Shown: positions 23,770 to 35,844 of the stretch, in pieces
Numbering within the stretch: the stretch's first letter is position 1
Layout of the letters: every line of letters starts with the position of its first letter
DNA from: Phorcus lineatus
Lineage: Eukaryota; Mollusca; Gastropoda; Trochida; Trochidae
DNA: 64,000 nt
Direction of reading: 5' to 3'
NCBI GenBank assembly: GCA_921293015.1
Contig: OV121081.1
Coordinates: 28,523,158-28,587,157, forward strand
Notes under the pieces: model-generated
What the model saw: only the letters and a program-made list of their open reading frames with translations
What the model was told of the DNA's origin: nothing
Database searches by the model: none
Position numbers and translations under genes: made by a program

Positions 23770-26290
23770 ATGAGAGAAAATAAATATTTTTGATTAAGTT
23801 TGGACTAAATCCGTTTAAAACACCTTTTACAATTTTTATGAAGTGTAAAACAGCCATTCAGCTTACACCAAACCATAGACATGTCAACCAAATGTCAAAG
23901 AAATGATTTGATCCTCTCTTATTTTGTAGATATGATTAAATGAAGGTACTGTCTGTGTTATGCAACATCAAAAAAAATTTATTAGGTTTTCCATAAACAC
24001 AATAATTTTACCAAAAGTCACATTGCTATTGGTAGAACCGAAGGGTATTCATTGTATTAATGAAAATAACATTCTCAAATTGTCATTTTCAAGCTTCCAA
24101 TCTTTCGATGTTATTTGAAAGAGTTGTGATCAGAGATTTTATTGTCGTGAGCTGACATTTTGTCATAAATGCATACACAGCAAATATCCAACAGGACTGC
24201 ATTTCAACAATGCATTGAAGTAGAAGGCACTATAGTTTCATATGAAACAAAACATGTATTAAAATTCATTTACAGCCTTTGCCATTCCTTGATATCTAAC
24301 CTAGAATATTGCAGAAATTCGCCATATGGCTCAAACAAGCTGGCATTACAAAAGATCCTATTCTACAATTAGGTTTTGTAGTTACCATGTGATCCCGGGG
24401 GATCATGAACAGATAGTAATCTTAGAGCCTTGTTGAATGGTGGGTTTTCTAATCACCTACAGCATGTATCAAGGCAAGCACCGAATTTCTTCTGGGACGT
24501 CTTTCAAGATTACAACTACAGGTCATATACCACTGCAAATCCCAGATCCTAATACTGATTTTCTATCTTAACGTTTTTTCTAGTTTAACGTTTTTTCTAT
24601 TTTAACGTTTTTTTTTCTATCTAAACGTATTTTCTATTTTAACGTTCTTTCTATCAACACATTTTTCTATCAAAAATTCTTTTCTATAAAAACATTTTTC
24701 TGGGTGTTATTTTTCAGTGAGTTTCATTCAAATCCATTTCTAATTAGAATACAAAAATATACATTTGATGTTTACTAGTTCGAAAAACGACTCACCAAAA
24801 AACTTGTTGATTATCGAAGTATATATATTTAGATATGTCTCATGCCATTGTAGCATTGCTACTGTCTTCGGAATGACACTAAAGTCTTAAAAGCGATAAG
24901 CTGATACAGTCAGTAATGATAAAAGTGGCAAGATTAATTGGTTGATTCAAAACTGCTCACAAAGTTTCGTAAAACTGCAGTTGATCTTGCCATTGCTGCA
25001 TTAGCAACACTTTCAGCACATCAATTCGACTTAAGATAAGGGCCATTTGGTTTGTGTAAAATTTATAAGTTCTAACTACGCTAATAAGACTTGATAAGTC
25101 AGATATGCTTGTTGAACTCAGATAAGATAATGAACACTTGAATTATATTTAAACTTCTTTGATGAATGTGGAACAATGTTTATGTGATTGTAACTGTTCT
25201 TGTTTTATTTCGTTCTAGTTAAACGGTATCACTTTTCCATCTAGGCATTTCATGGTTATGCATGGCAAAAAGTGAGAATGAGTTCTACCTCAATTGTTGA
25301 CAAATGCTGGAGCTCAACTAAAGGTTCGTTTTATTTTAGGACAAAATGTTCCTCCAATGCAACCAGTCTAAAAACCCTTAGCTGTTGACGAAGATTCTAT
25401 GCAGAGACGGTCAGATATCTATAGCGGGAAGTTTCAATTTACCTTCCAGCGTTTGTACTGATTATTTATCGACAAAATGAGTTGCTTAATCTTTATCAGT
25501 TCCGAGAAGAAGAAATATCACATTCTGGGAAACTTTGTTGGAATCTTATCTACCCAAAGAGCATACCTAATTGCTGAGCTAGAAACAGGTTCACACATCC
25601 CCACATGAATATTTATCACTGTACATTGTGTTCATGAGAGAAACTTTATAATCAAGATTGAATTCTATGTTTCCTAGGCAAAAGAGTTCTTGACAATGGG
25701 AATTTAAATTCAACATAGGTTGCATATTTGTATAGTTGATACGATGCTTCTCATGTTCTTCTAATGTTACAAGAGATCCAATTGAGGTAGCATCAAAACA
25801 TATTACTCAATCTTATTTTCGTATCGTTTTCTTATATACAACAATAAAAGCAATGCGTGTGATTTAAACCCTTCATATTAACAAAATCCGTTTCATTACC
25901 ATTCACAAATACGCTGTTTGTGTTAATTTGATAATTTATACAAACTAAGGGATTCACAAGCTTAATACCACGTGATGATGGCTCCAATAAGGATTGATAG
26001 ATGGACATCTGACCAGCGTACCGTTCCTAAATGGGGGAATGTCCCTCTGATTGGTTATTTCTGAAAGGAAACGTTTTACCTGATCACATATTACAAGCTA
26101 TTACAATAACTACATTAAGACATTTGAATGATGATTAACCATATGTGAAATTATGCTGTGTGACAATTCATTCAGGGCTTCTCAACTGTCAAAGATATTT
26201 GTTTTGCATTAAATCCATATGTCTTTGAACATTATATTTGTGGGAAATTTTGAAGTAAACACGAACAGATCATAACAATTACTGTAAAGA
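23770..26290 (+). repeat. Duplicated block P8, copy a
   Basis: About 2.5 kb, collinear with 38110-43320. Anchors: AATCCGTTTAAAACACC (23808), CTGTCTGTGTTATGCAACAT (23949), GCTGGCATTACAAAAGATCC (24340), CTACAATTAGGTTTTGTAGT (24363), ATCTATAGCGGGAAGTTTCA (25417), TCTTATCTACCCAAAGAGCA (25543) and GGGATTCACAAGCTTAATAC (25949). It contains its own copy of the recurring module (24424-24960). No coding capacity is conserved. Confidence 0.85.
24560..24700 (+). repeat. 17 bp minisatellite
   Basis: About eight imperfect copies of a roughly 17 bp unit, TTTCTATTTTAACGTTT, decaying rightwards to TTTCTATCAAAAATTC. The corresponding point in the sister copy (near 40510) has no such array, so it grew after the duplication. 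Confidence 0.8.
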
Positions 26291-26379
26291 GTGGAAACTC
26301 ATTGGAAGGTATTTAGTTTGATAATGAGTGATTTATGAAGGGAATATGATCTCAAATGTTTAACTGAAGTGCTGTTTCT

Positions 26380-26515
26380 ATCCTATGTTGAACATCTCAT
26401 GGCACTAATGATGCATTATTTCTCATTTCAAAATTTATATAAAATTCAAAACACCCCTTTTAAGAGAGCTCTATCTTGGATAATTGAAAAGATACAATGA
26501 CATAGGTTAAATACC
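26380..26515 (+). repeat. Duplicated block P5, copy b
   Basis: Counterpart of 14560-14690. Confidence 0.65.
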
Positions 26516-26704
26516 CTATTTCACAAATTGTGTTTTAAGGGACATTCTTTTAACACTAATTAAAACAGTAAATTATACTAGTCATATTTTAAAAGACACG
26601 AATCCTAGCAAATTGCTCAATCATGTTGGTATGAAAACAAATATCAACGCGAAGAGCAATTTCAATTTTTAGAAAGAAAAATTTTGTCATTTCGTGCCAC
26701 AGCA

Positions 26705-27225
26705 CGTTAATGCCCTTGTTGAATGGTTGAATCTCTAATCAGCTTTAACAGAGAAATTAGCAATGGAGCATCAGGTATTCCATAATGCTGTGAATTCATT
26801 TCGACTTTCATATAATAGTTCTCTGAGATTTAACTAACTTAACACAAGTTTCCCTCAACCAAATGATTGATAAAAAATATCAAGAATTATTGGTTATATT
26901 TCTTATCGTATCAATGAGGGTTTCGATAAATAAAGATTTTTGTTAAAAATATTTACTTTAAGAAAACAAGTTGGACACAAAATAAATTCTGTAAAATAAA
27001 AAGAAATGTAATTACTTGCACCTTCGATGTTATCAAAACTTTAGAAACAATTGATTGATGCATGTTATCAGTGCAAATCCATTATGCCATTGCTTCTGGC
27101 ATTGGATTTACGATTCACTTTTGAAAGGGGTTAAATTCATATCCTTGCTGAGATATGTGACAAGGTATAATTGGTATTAAAACGGCTTAAGGCGCCTCCT
27201 TATTTCTGCATTGCTGTCACATATG
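26705..27225 (+). repeat. Recurring array module, copy 5
   Basis: CTTGTTGAATGGTTGAATCT, CTAATCAGCTTTAACAGAG, then CCATTGCTTCTGGCATTGGA, GTGACAAGGTATAATTGGTA and GCGCCTCCTTATTTCTGCA: the most complete module copy, linking the early half seen at 20725 with the later half seen at 50 and 9857. Confidence 0.75.
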
Positions 27226-27899
27226 TGTAAAATTAATTTTAGATAGAAAATTTATTTTGAGTTTCACATGATATGCATAAAATCTTTCAAATGAAATTTT
27301 TAATTGGAAATCATACTGAATTTTAAAATTGATATTTTGGTGACAGAACATTGAACGTTTTACTGCATGAAGAATGTTATAAAGATCTCAACCGTTTTAA
27401 AGGAATACTTAAGGTTAACTACATGTGATATGATATCCCTCTCCTGCGTGCTACCCAAGATTATAAAGACTCTCAGTAGAGTTAAGGTAATGTATAGGGC
27501 GTGCGAGGATCTACTACAGATGTACAGAAGACTTGCACATGTAACTTACTCTATGCTGATTATTGATTGACACAATGGTGTAGGTGAGTTAGTTTTAATA
27601 AGTTCTGACCATTCCTTCTCCATTCAACGAAAAACAATTTACTCAAAATACTACACTTTTCATAAATCATAAAGTTAAATGTACATAAGTTGCTTAAACT
27701 ACTACACAATCTTTACATATTAGGTTAGAAACATCGATGTTCATGTTTCATAATTAGCCTTGATTACCCTGGTAATGGTCATGTACTTTCTGGCAAAGCT
27801 GTGATGAAATATAACATCTGTGATGTTGCTTTTCAATTGAAAGTAGAATTTGTCATATTTCTCTTTAAGCAATAGATCAAGCTGTTGTCAGATGAAGAA
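27226..27899. other. Intergenic, no gene seen
   Basis: AT-rich; the frame at 27367-27570 is unsupported. Confidence 0.5.
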
Positions 27900-30460
27900 G
27901 GTTTTTGGTAAATTGAAGTTGTATACGAAATATTAAATCCTTCAGACTACACTTGCAATATCAAAGATAGTCGCCATCTAAAGTATGTATTGCTCACATA
28001 CCGGTACAGCTGTAGGAAAGGTCAATCAGATACCATTGCTATTCAGTTACCACTTAACTTATGCTCGTTGCTGTCTCCGAAACCGGCATCATGCATACAT
28101 GTATGGATTCCTAGTTTTTGACATACTCAAGAACCGTTCAGAAGAAATGTTAAGGATTTGGATGTCATTTGATAGTCAGTATGAATGATTATCCACAACC
28201 TAATTGGCTATTAGTCATCACTGAATCAATTGATGTAGATGTGTATTCATTGCAAATAAAAGCCGTGATGTTTTAAAACATCTCGTTCTGTACAGACTCT
28301 AGCCTAATGCAGGGATTTTAAAGTTGTAACAGAGTAAACAAGATTTTTATGTTGTAGGGTTTTTTTCAATTTTACTCAGGACTGCTGGTTTACAAACCAT
28401 AAAGAAATTAAACTCCTAGAATAACACTCAGTATTTCCGTAAATTTGCTACAGCTAATCAATACATGTAAAAGACTTAGTTCTTAACATTGTCAGTGATA
28501 TGCAGAAGTTAGGAAGTTCATTTTTCAAACACTATTCAGTAGTCATGATTTTCAATTTGGTTTTCATTCCTTACTCATTACGAATAACCCTATTAAACAA
28601 AACATTTTACTAACTCTGTTGACACAATTGCTGACGATTGTGTGTTACACTGATCGTTCCTCCAGGACTTTGAATATTACAATTATGATGAAGCACAGAA
28701 AATAATGTTTACGTAACTTCTTTCACCAGTTTTACCAGATGAACAGCATCAAAATGTATATATTTTCCTTTAAAATCTCTATTCATCTAGTATGCAGAAC
28801 TAATCTATTAAACCACATGCACATAATTTAATCTAACATAGCATCTTTTAGCAGTAAAGTTCCGGCTCCAAGTGAAGAATACATTAATACTCAAATAATA
28901 CTTCATGTTGAGATTTATGGTCACAATATATACTCATTTAAATATTTATGGTCCACCCTAATATTTCAAGCATATTAAGTATGGATTATTAGGTCTTACA
29001 ATAAAGTCTATCTTAAGTGTTTCACTCATTATTTACGCAAGATTATGATGCAATAGTTTCGAAATATTTGCATCAAGCTTGCGAATCAGGTTGTTAGGTC
29101 AATCTAATTAAATTGCTTTAGCTACATTTTATGTATATCAAGGGTCTCTTATATAAACTGATGGAGAAACGTGGTTCCACCAATTGCATTATTACTTTAC
29201 AAAATGATGTAGTACTTTAAATGAGACTACTGAGTAAGATATTCCATTGATTAACGTTTAAACGTAGATATTTATTGTAGAAATAGTTTCGAGTTATTGA
29301 ATAAAATATGTATATTAATCTGGTCAACGATCTGATTGTCCCCTTCTTGGTTTACTGTTTCCAAATATATAAATAACTGTTTGATATAAGCTATGTAAGC
29401 AAACTGAGAATTTTGTTTGTAAATTGTTTTTGTTTATAGGCACAACTGCATTCTTTGGCAAATACATTCTTAATATTCGGGCAAAAAAGGATTGTGAATT
29501 TGAGTTCAGAATCAATATCATAAAATATAGATAAGAAATCAAACATTTCTACAAGATTCAAAACTTCATGATCTATGAAATTATTCTACAAATATCTAAA
29601 TTTAGAGACAAGTTCTAAAAGGAGACATAGAGTAGGATTAAGCCTTAACTATGCATATTAGGTAATACTATTAATTATTATCTTGTTAATTATGCTACCA
29701 AATCTTGCGAAAAGGCAATGTAGATACATTTGATAAATGTGAATCATAAATGTAAAATAAATAAATCATGATTCCGTCCTGTGACCACCCAGTGAACGTT
29801 TACTTAAAATGAAAAAGATATCTGACAAAAAGCGAGAGATTTGCAAAGTTCTAGAAAAACTCGGACATAGGTACGGAAAAATGGACACACTAAGTACCTT
29901 AAATTTCACCTCTCCGTAAGCAGGTTTCTATAGCCACTATAGTACGTTTGTCATTTTTTATTTCAAGTTTCCTCCAGAAAATATAAGTGTGCACTAAAAA
30001 TGTTTTCTTCAGAGGGTAAACGTCTCGTAGAAAGGTTATCGAGAAAATATCACATAGAGAAAACTGCACTCAGTCATTTTATTGTTAACACTTTTAGATA
30101 TTCGCGTTAGGAAAATGGATTAACGTAGCATTTTCGATTAAAGGAAAGGGGAGGTGATTTGGGGTTTAATGTCGTATTTCACTTTTATCAAGGCTGCTAG
30201 TAATAATACAAGGAGAAAGCCCACAACGCCATTATGGCTATGCATTGCAATGAAACCTGCGGGGATGATCTAAAATTGGGCAACCATGGGCGGTATTTCA
30301 AGGCAGCATAGCGCCAAAACCTTACTGCGTGTAGAACAGTACTCTACTGCAGAAACAGTTTCCGAACCACTGTTGGGATTCGAACCACATTTTCGATTTA
30401 AAAATCATTGTATGGATGAAATAGACTGGTTTTCTTCAAATGGTATCATTTTACTTAATT
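27900..30460 (+). repeat. Duplicated block P7, copy b
   Basis: Counterpart of 21200-23580, interrupted at 30143-30387 by a SINE that copy a lacks. Anchors: ACCACTTAACTTATGCTCGT, AAACGTGGTTCCACCAATTG, GGTCAACGATCTGATTGTCC, TGACCACCCAG, TTTTCTTCAGAGGGTAAACG and GAAATAGACTGG (30419). Confidence 0.85.
30143..30387 (-). mobile_element. tRNA-derived SINE (family A), copy 2
   Basis: Minus-strand copy. Read in that direction it opens with the B box TGGTTCGAATCCCAACAG and ends CCCCAAATCACCTCCCC. Target duplication cattttcgattaaa at 30129-30142 and, with one extra T, at 30388-30402. Like copy 1 it begins at the B box and lacks the A box. The frame at 30286-30486 is a by-product of the SINE. Confidence 0.9.
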
Positions 30461-32030
30461 TTCGTGAAGCCCCTTTGTTTGCCTAAGAACCCGTGCTTTA
30501 GCAAAGCTTGCATGTATAAAACGCTTTGAGTGTAAACAGATAAAAACCTGAACTTCATTTGCCAAAATGTTGAATCCGAATTTATATAGATGTTGGAGAA
30601 GCAGTTCTGTTATTACTTTTCTCAATGCCCAGATTACTTGTCGTCCTAATTCTACTAGTGGTTCCAATGTAGCTGGGGTTCTTGTATCTGTAGGGGTCAG
30701 CAGTAATCATCATACCTTACTCAACCGTCCTTGAAATTATGAAAAAGGCTTTTGCCATCCAATGCAATTGTTGTTTTAAATATTATGGTCCTTAATGATA
30801 TCCTTTTACTCCACTCCTTAGGCCATGGTACAAAAGAACATAATATATTAAAAAAGGCGTTGTAGTTCAACTATGTATAGCATGCATGCCTTTGGCAAGA
30901 AAATATCAAAATACCCGATCCTTGTGTCAAAACAAACACAAGTTCAAGATTCAATGTAACAGGGAATGTTCAAAATGCAGTTTTATATCATAACAAAGTT
31001 GGAACTTTTGGCATATACTTTTTATTTATCCATTAACATCAAACAAGTAATATTTTGTTGATCATTGCAACAAATTTGTACTTTTACATATTTGTACAAC
31101 TTACAACAGTAACAGAGAAAAACATCAACAATAGTAACAATATAAAGAGGAAATATCATATTGTACATTTAAAGCGCTGTTTTTTTACTTATACTACTGG
31201 TACATGTACTGCTACAACCTTTACACTGTATCTGTGGTTTATCACGAGGCTTCATCTAAGCATATACAGCATGAATTGAACTTCGGTATTTCGCCCTTCC
31301 AGTGATCAGATCGTTTATCATTCATGCTTTAGTGCATTATTCTCACAGCATAGTAAACGTATTCCGGAATGTTTGTTATGTGTGAATGACGAGCAAACAC
31401 ACGGATGATACACATATATGTTGAACAATCTCATTTAAATCAGGTGGAACATTTTACTCATCCCTTCCTCCCATATGAGTACTGCTCCCTAGTGTCGTGT
31501 CAGGCAGACTTCTCTATGAATGCCATGAATTTAAGCGATCATAGGCCCGCAAAATGTGTGTCTTTAACCCCTTTACTGATTGGTTTTAACCCCACACTGA
31601 TTGGCTGGAGGGCAAAGGTCACCTTAAACAACCACGACGGAACACAACGATGTACATGGGTTCTGTAATAGGTTCTGTCGATGAGATTGTTGTGTTGATT
31701 CATCTATTTAATATTTCTCTCTTACTTTATAAAGATGATTTCATCATGTATATAATGAAGTAAATATATCAACGTTTTCGAGACGAATTTGGCTATGAAC
31801 AAAAGACGCAATCAGAGAGATCTAAAGATAATATCAAAGACTTGATAGAGTTTTTGAAACTCTGATAAAAACAACACTCCTATGCCATAATAACATTGTA
31901 TATCATCACAGAGATTACTGTTTCAAACAGAATAACAATAGGCCTAAGAGTCATGAGTTATTATTAAATAATGAAAATTTGATTTGAACATTTTTCATTC
32001 GGTAGAAAAAACTTTAACTTTTCACAGCAG
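30461..32030. other. Intergenic block downstream of the GPCR gene
   Basis: First part of a 7.6 kb block (30461-38110) that has no counterpart between blocks P7 and P8 in the sister copy. The frames at 30455-30667 (minus) and 31405-31668 (plus) show no recognisable domain. Confidence 0.45.
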
Positions 32031-32200
32031 AAACTTCCCCCGAGAGGCATCACTCACGCCAATCTCCGTCACTAGAGTATTAAGGCTTTGCTGCATTTCG
32101 TCAAGTTTTCTTTGCCAGCTCTTCAGCATAAGGCACCTGGACTTAATTGCCCAATCTGACATTTCATTGCAGTTTCTGTTAATTGCCAGTATGGGCCTTC
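32031..32200 (-). other. Unassigned minus-strand open stretch
   Basis: Open from about 32200 down to a TGA near 32031, reading MSDWAIKSRCLMLKSW and then a polar, helix-like tail. It lies 300-470 bp downstream of the GPCR stop on the same strand, possibly in its 3' region or a relic of another gene. No family is recognised. Confidence 0.2.
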
Positions 32201-32359
32201 ACACACATACCATGAACTTGTCGCAGATCAGCAAGAGGCGATGCATCAAACTTGAAATATCACATTTGACATGATAGCATTGCGTGACAAATAAATATTT
32301 TTTTAGGAGTAAGTGTGAAAATATATGTCATTTGGATGACTGAGATGTCATGGCACACT

Positions 32360-32365
32360 TTTATT
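32360..32365 (-). terminator. Candidate poly(A) signal for the GPCR gene
   Basis: AATAAA on the minus strand, 140 nt beyond the GPCR stop codon. A canonical hexamer at a sensible distance, but AT-rich sequence makes chance matches common. Confidence 0.4.
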
Positions 32366-32504
32366 TTTCTCACCTGTCAGTGGAAATAAAAAAAATAAAC
32401 GTTTCAAATCATTCTCATAAAAATAGAAAATACTGATCACTCAAAGTTTTAAATTGTCATTTGATATTTCAAATCGTACAGGACAGAGACAGATGTAAGC
32501 CTTG

Positions 32505-33620
32505 TCAAACCCACGACTGAGGCGTCGGGGTGTTTGAATTATTGCGTGAGTAGCGTCCGTACTCCATATACCTCTTGCTTTTGTATACAAAGAGCATCTT
32601 CAGCTCCTGTCTAAAGTAGGCACCAGTTACGCTGTAGAGGAAGAAGTTAACACAGTAGTTCATGTAGAAGATCACCCGCGTAACAAGCAGGGAACCCTGT
32701 ATCTCTGGGAAACTCTCATGATGTGTGGCAGAAGTGAAACGAGAGAGAAGGAATTGTTTTGACCACACACAGAAATAAGGGAGATTTAACATGATGAAAA
32801 CGAATGATATGACGAGCAGAATGATGGTGAATTCAAGTCTGATGATGCTTTCTTCTGTGATGACATTACACTGCTTATGTCGGCGATATCTCATGTACAG
32901 TTTCCTTATGATCATAGTGTTGAGCACTGTTATGATCAAGAAGGGCACAAGAGTGATTAAAACACCAAACAATCCATCCAAGATAAATGAAAGAAAAGGA
33001 TGTTGAGGATCAATTGTACACCGCTGGATATTTGTAGGCTGAATCGTGTAAACGCCGCTCAGAATGGGCTTGTACATCATTAAACACATGCTGATCACAA
33101 CGAGGCTGCCGATGACTTTTTGCGCACATCTACTTCCACAGATATCCTTCCGCCGTAGTGGATGACATACACCAATATACCTCTCAACAGTGAATGTCAC
33201 GATGAACCATGCAGAAAGAAAGCGGCACACGTAAGACAGGTACAATGCAATCTGACAAACTCCATGCGTCTCTAGAAACGTGGGTTCCTGGCCAGAGAAG
33301 ACGTGAAGCCCTCGTCTCAGCCAATCAACGAGCACATAGAATATAAGGGCCATTATATCCGAGGTCGAGAGCGCTGCCAGGTAGGTGCTCGCAGACAGTT
33401 TCCGCATGTTTCTGGAGACGAATACCCGAAGAGAGAGGAAGTTTCCTGTGAGTCCGATGATGAGGATTACTGGGGTGAAATATGTATAGAAGGCCTGGCT
33501 GTGGGTTATGTCATGAGACTCTTGGCTGGTGCACTGACTCAAGTTCAGCGTCATGTTCATAGCTTGTAGGTACGCTGCCATCCCCTCATGCTGGCACATC
33601 ACTGAACTCTCGTTGGTCTC
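32505..33620 (-). CDS. Class A (rhodopsin-like) peptide GPCR, main exon
   Basis: A seven-transmembrane receptor for a peptide ligand at the plasma membrane, coupling to G proteins. The exon starts after CTTTTATTTCTTTTCAG, a strong 3' splice site (AG at 33622-33621), and carries 371 codons to a TGA at 32505. Counting from the first exon residue: N-glycosylation sites at N3, N22 and N26; TM1 about 48-68 with GN (59-60); TM2 about 80-101 with the conserved D88; TM3 about 120-145 closed by ERY (146-148) in place of DRY; TM4 about 169-190; TM5 about 210-238; TM6 about 262-285 with P281 but no CWxP; TM7 about 311-335 with NFFLY (325-329) for NPxxY. C122 and C201 would form the usual TM3-ECL2 disulfide. 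The C-terminus, QSWV, fits a class I PDZ ligand. It most resembles the FMRFamide/TRH-like receptor group of molluscs; the ligand is unknown. The frame stays open 39 nt into the intron, which should not be taken as coding. Confidence 0.93.
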   Translation of the reverse strand, partial: ETNESSVMCQHEGMAAYLQAMNMTLNLSQCTSQESHDITHSQAFYTYFTPVILIIGLTGNFLSLRVFVSRNMRKLSASTYLAALSTSDIMALIFYVLVDWLRRGLHVFSGQEPTFLETHGVCQIALYLSYVCRFLSAWFIVTFTVERYIGVCHPLRRKDICGSRCAQKVIGSLVVISMCLMMYKPILSGVYTIQPTNIQRCTIDPQHPFLSFILDGLFGVLITLVPFLIITVLNTMIIRKLYMRYRRHKQCNVITEESIIRLEFTIILLVISFVFIMLNLPYFCVWSKQFLLSRFTSATHHESFPEIQGSLLVTRVIFYMNYCVNFFLYSVTGAYFRQELKMLFVYKSKRYMEYGRYSRNNSNTPTPQSWV

Positions 33621-35772
33621 CTGAAAAGAAATAAAAGTTCTATGATTAATCAAGGGCACATTATTACTTAAAGTTAACTAATGCCTCAGATATAGTCCTT
33701 TTGTAGTTTGGACCATAGATGTACCTGTAGAATGCTAATTGAATTTGAATCATGATCTAACATAGTTAAAAGAATAATATATCTGCATAGCTTCTTTTGA
33801 CAACGATCATAAAATAAAACTAACTTAATGCCTAGTTTGAACCTCACGCTGTTTCTATTTTCTAGCTTTGATGGATCTCTGTTAAAGATTATGAAATGTG
33901 TTGTTTTGAAAAAGATTTTTGTCAGGAGACGAGTATGGAATAAGAGCACACGTGAAACTCATGTGTAGATTGTACAAAGTACTTGCAAGGCGCAAACAAG
34001 AAAATGTATTGGCTACAAGGGAAATCACATTGCGAATGACTTTCTTGAAATATCAAATTTGTCAAGGAGGACATATTAAAAGATTTACCACCACAACTAT
34101 GAGTTATACTTAAGGTGACCGACTGACAGATATCAATATCTTACCAGTTATATGTCTCAATAAGTTTGTGTGGCATGGCTCCTATTTCACGTTTAAACAA
34201 AAAACATCATTGAAAATCTAAAAAATGGTAAACATATATATAGTCTCATGCCTTAAGACTCTAAACATTTAAACATTGTTGATCCACTTGAAGAGAGCGA
34301 GATAGTTATTCATTTCATACCTAAAGCATGTTTAACACTGAATTTTGTTTCCACCGATTGAAATCAATCGATTTATTTATTAAATGTAATGTTTTAGTAT
34401 CAGTTATTAAGAGGCTACAACCAACATTTGTTTACGACGAGATTCAGGTACTGAATTGATCTTTATTTAGAAGTTTTCATGTAACTTAAGTAGAAATAAT
34501 AACTTTAAATATAATTCACTTGCTGCACCATTATGTAAGAACGTTTCATCATGATCAGTAAGTCGATAAAGTAACATTACAGAAACATTAGTAATCTCGT
34601 AAAATCGACAAAAGTGTCTGTGGAGAACATGACCAGAATATTGGTCATGGTTCCTGCAGTCAATGTTTTATGTGTTTAACAACTCTGAAGGGGCGGAAAG
34701 ACATTAGACGAGCAAAAAACCAGTAAAAACAATTGCCTTTTACATGACAGCTGATATATGCTGCATTAGATCACCGTGAACGCCATCTCCTAGTGACGTC
34801 AAAGATCTCAAATTCTTACGGTCGGTGATACTTTGTGCACATATGTATGAGGAGACCGTGATATATGGAGTCAGAGCTGTTCAAGTGCTCAATATACACA
34901 GACTCCTTAATTTTGAGATGTCTAATGTCAAATGGCAGGACCAGCCAACAACTTTCTACTTTTTAGTCATTGTAAAGCTCAAATGACTTGTCTCTGATTG
35001 ATAAACTACTGCATAGTTGACATGTCTTTTAAGTGTTGAGATTCGACTTGAGCATATGAAACCTTTGTGTCAATCAATTAACATTTTAAAGATAAGAGTG
35101 TAAATTGTATGAAAAATATTTTTAAAATTATTAAAAAAGTGTTTTTTATTCGATCAATGTATAAGCTTTACTTTATCTAATGGTTTTTGTTGTTGTTGTG
35201 CTAAAATCTTGATTTTATCTATATTAACATTTTCATCAAACCGAAAGACGCTTGAAAGCTATGAAATCATTTATCTGAGATTGAAAATGTCACAAATAAT
35301 TACGTGTTTACGGTAAAAGTTTCATTTGTTATATTCTAAACTGCTGTGACGGCTGGTATTTCCGTTTAAGTAGGTACTTTCAAAAAGGTTAAAGTGAACA
35401 TAAAGTTTGATGACACACATTTATCATTTACATGATCGTTTTTTATGCATATAAACAAATCATATAGCCGTTCAGCAATATTACAAATGTTTGTTTCATC
35501 TGACAATCCTGTTAATTATCGAAATAATGATACAAGATAACTGCTTACTTTATCAACCAGCTTCTTGATTTAACTGTAGTTCCTGTAGGTTGTTAACGTG
35601 TGTTCGATATGATTTTATGGATATTCATTGACGGCATGAGCTTTGTTAAAGTATGACAATTTACTAAGATCTGACTGACCAACGTAAGTAACTAAAATGC
35701 CGATAAATACGTACATTGTTTCATGAATTATTCATTTTCTTTTACAAAAACCTTAAAAAGTCATGAGACCTG
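33621..35772. other. Presumed intron 1 of the GPCR gene, 3' part
   Basis: AT-rich sequence upstream (in gene sense) of the 7TM exon. It contains a perfect CRE palindrome, TGACGTCA, at 34794-34801, 1.17 kb before the exon. No further exon is recognised. Confidence 0.5.
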
Positions 35773-35844
35773 CATTGGAATGAAAGTACGCGCCCGTCTC
35801 ACAAGGTTCTTACCCGATCTTGAACCCTGAAGAAACTTTTAAAT
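35773..35844 (+). repeat. 72 bp direct repeat flanking the LINE, left copy
   Basis: Begins CATTGGAATGAAAGTACGCG and ends AAGAAACTTTTAAAT. Identical over 72 bp to 37139-37210. It abuts the 5' end of the LINE reading frame, so it is best read as a target-site duplication. Confidence 0.93.

Noticed and set aside
30455..30667. Minus-strand frame with ELGRQVIWALRKVITELL, considered as a LINE fragment
   Set aside because: Helix-like but lacks any of the conserved LINE C-terminal motifs; homology too weak to state.
33303..33569. Plus-strand frame of 88 codons
   Set aside because: Antisense shadow of the GPCR exon.
33621..33659. N-terminal extension of the GPCR frame (13 codons to a GTG)
   Set aside because: No ATG, and it runs back through a polypyrimidine tract and splice acceptor, so it is intron.
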